Below, piece by piece: positions 6,573 through 7,218 of a stretch of 7,218 bases of DNA. A program made the position numbers and the translations under genes. This stretch comes from Candidatus Solibacter sp. (lineage in GTDB: Bacteria > Acidobacteriota > Terriglobia > Bryobacterales > Bryobacteraceae): positions 1-7,218 of the forward strand of contig JADGNT010000245.1 of NCBI GenBank assembly GCA_017883345.1, read 5' to 3'. The notes below the pieces were generated by a model. The model made no database searches and was not told the DNA's origin. It was given only the letters and a program-made list of their open reading frames with translations. Position 1 is the first letter of the stretch; each line of letters starts with the position of its first letter.

Positions 6573-6851
6573 GTGATACGATCCTTCCGCTCGAAGGAGA
6601 CCGAGCAGCTTTTTGAACGCCAGCGGAGCCGCAGGTTCGGCAACATTGGAGCGGTGGCGCGCCGGAAGCTTCGGATGCTGGACGACGCCGAGAAGCTGGA
6701 GGACATGGCGGCAGTTCCAGGAAACCGGCTTGAGTCTCTGGGTGGTGACAGGAAGGGCCAGCATAGTATCCGGATCAACGACCAATGGCGAATTTGCTTC
6801 AGTTGGCGCAACGGCGCGGCGGAAAGCGTCGAGATCGTCGATTATCATTAG
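6573..6851 (+). CDS. higB: HigB family mRNA interferase toxin (RelE/ParE superfamily)
   Basis: The protein has 92 residues, the normal size for HigB. In this family the toxin is a ribosome-dependent RNase that cuts translated mRNA; the partner antitoxin HigA blocks it. Recognisable family segments are MIRSFRSKETEQLF at the start, PGNRLESLGGDRKGQHSIRI (49-68), NDQWRICFSW (69-78) and the C-terminal VEIVDYH (86-92). Asp90, Tyr91 and His92 coincide with residues reported as important in Proteus vulgaris HigB, and Arg73 also matches; His64 is another conserved candidate. The start is GTG at 6573, chosen because the protein begins at the family's usual MI(K/R)SF. No Shine-Dalgarno site precedes it, and the promoter lies so close that the transcript may be leaderless. 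The antitoxin gene follows after 16 bases, in the toxin-first order typical of higBA. No truncation or missing key residue is seen, so the toxin appears intact. Confidence 0.93.
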   Translation: MIRSFRSKETEQLFERQRSRRFGNIGAVARRKLRMLDDAEKLEDMAAVPGNRLESLGGDRKGQHSIRINDQWRICFSWRNGAAESVEIVDYH

Positions 6852-6852
6852 C

Positions 6853-6857
6853 GAGGT
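6853..6857 (+). promoter_or_regulatory. Ribosome binding site of higA
   Basis: GAGGT lies 10 bases before the ATG at 6868, just after the higB stop codon. It supports translation of higA from its own site on the shared transcript and argues for 6868 over in-frame positions within higB. Confidence 0.6.
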
Positions 6858-6867
6858 AAACACGAAA

Positions 6868-7170
6868 ATGACCAACAAGGATCGGCTTCCACCCATTCAT
6901 CCGGGAGAAATCCTCCGCGAGGAGTTTCTGGTTCCTCTCGGCATGCCGGCGCACCAGTTGGCTATGGCGCTGCGGGTGCCGGCGACGCGCATCAACGACA
7001 TCGTCAATGAGAAGCGCGGCATCACGGCGGACACCGCACTGCGTCTGTCGCGGTATTTCGGCACGACCTCCAGGTTCTGGATGAACATGCAGGCATCCTG
7101 GGAGTTGGAGGTGGCGGAAGACCAACTGGGCAATGCGGTAAGACGAGACGTGCTGCCCAGGACGACGTGA
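6868..7170 (+). CDS. higA: HigA family antitoxin, Xre-type helix-turn-helix repressor
   Basis: The protein has 100 residues, typical of HigA. It binds and neutralises HigB and, in known systems, represses its own promoter. The HigA opening is clear: PPIHPGEILREEFLVPLGM (8-26). The helix-turn-helix follows: MPAHQLAMAL (26-35), then VPATRINDIVNEKRGIT (37-53) with the recognition helix, then ADTALRLSRYFG (54-65). The conserved FWMNMQASWELE (70-81) closes the domain. The ATG at 6868 is preferred over upstream in-frame starts because those lie inside higB and would add a non-HigA tail; a GAGGT site lies 10 bases upstream. It overlaps nothing, sits 16 bases after higB, and is probably on the same transcript. 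The last 12 or so residues are variable and charged. Self-repression at the higB promoter is expected from the family, not shown here. Confidence 0.94.
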   Translation: MTNKDRLPPIHPGEILREEFLVPLGMPAHQLAMALRVPATRINDIVNEKRGITADTALRLSRYFGTTSRFWMNMQASWELEVAEDQLGNAVRRDVLPRTT

Positions 7171-7218
7171 GCGGGCGGAGGCGGCAGGGGGCAGTACTCG
7201 CTTCGCGCTTTATCCCGT

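Noticed and set aside
6241..6576. 111-codon plus-strand frame upstream of higB
   Set aside because: It reads through the cgcggagg tract (TRRRGGAEKHAE) and has no recognisable domain; it also runs across the higBA promoter and overlaps the higB start.
6613..6867. In-frame upstream extension of HigA
   Set aside because: It lies inside higB in another frame, and the HigA family begins close to the ATG at 6868, which has its own binding site.
7171..7218. Possible terminator or further gene after higA
   Set aside because: No inverted repeat with a T-tract or start codon with a binding site was found in the last 48 bases.

Overview
The window looks like chromosomal DNA from an Acidobacteriota of the Solibacter/Bryobacter group. 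The base composition is very GC-rich. The best clue is the C-terminal domain of the first large protein, which matches by eye the 'Solibacter uncharacterized C-terminal domain' (TIGR03437), expanded in that lineage and usually attached to secreted beta-propeller proteins. This lineage call is an inference from one domain and general sequence style.

Layout, left to right. (1) 1-77: the last 24 codons of an unidentified plus-strand gene. (2) 85-2790, plus: a secreted 901-residue protein with 12 NHL-like units followed by a TIGR03437 domain. (3) 2791-3018: a convergent intergenic region with two perfect 9-bp hairpins and a second, slightly diverged copy of the last 14 codons of the NHL gene. (4) 3019-5775, minus: a secreted 918-residue hydrolase related to phospholipase B-like / C45-type Ntn hydrolases, with extra N- and C-terminal domains. 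(5) 5776-6572: nearly 800 bases without a credible gene, holding three copies of a tgggttcgt-centred repeat, a G-quadruplex-type motif, an AT-rich patch and a cgcggagg short-repeat cluster. (6) 6573-7170, plus: a complete HigB-HigA type II toxin-antitoxin pair with a recognisable extended -10 promoter. (7) 7171-7218: nothing identified.

How they fit together. The two large proteins both carry signal peptides and face each other, so they probably do not share a transcript. Both act outside the cytoplasm, which suits a soil heterotroph with a large exported-protein repertoire, but nothing in the sequence ties them to one pathway. HigBA is a self-contained stability or stress module next to repeat-rich intergenic DNA.

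No clearly new system is visible. The points most worth a second look are the duplicated 3' tail of the NHL gene, whose three base differences are all synonymous and which sits in the same reading frame beyond the stop; the multi-domain hydrolase; the higB promoter, whose predicted start site falls on the GTG start codon; and the intergenic repeats.
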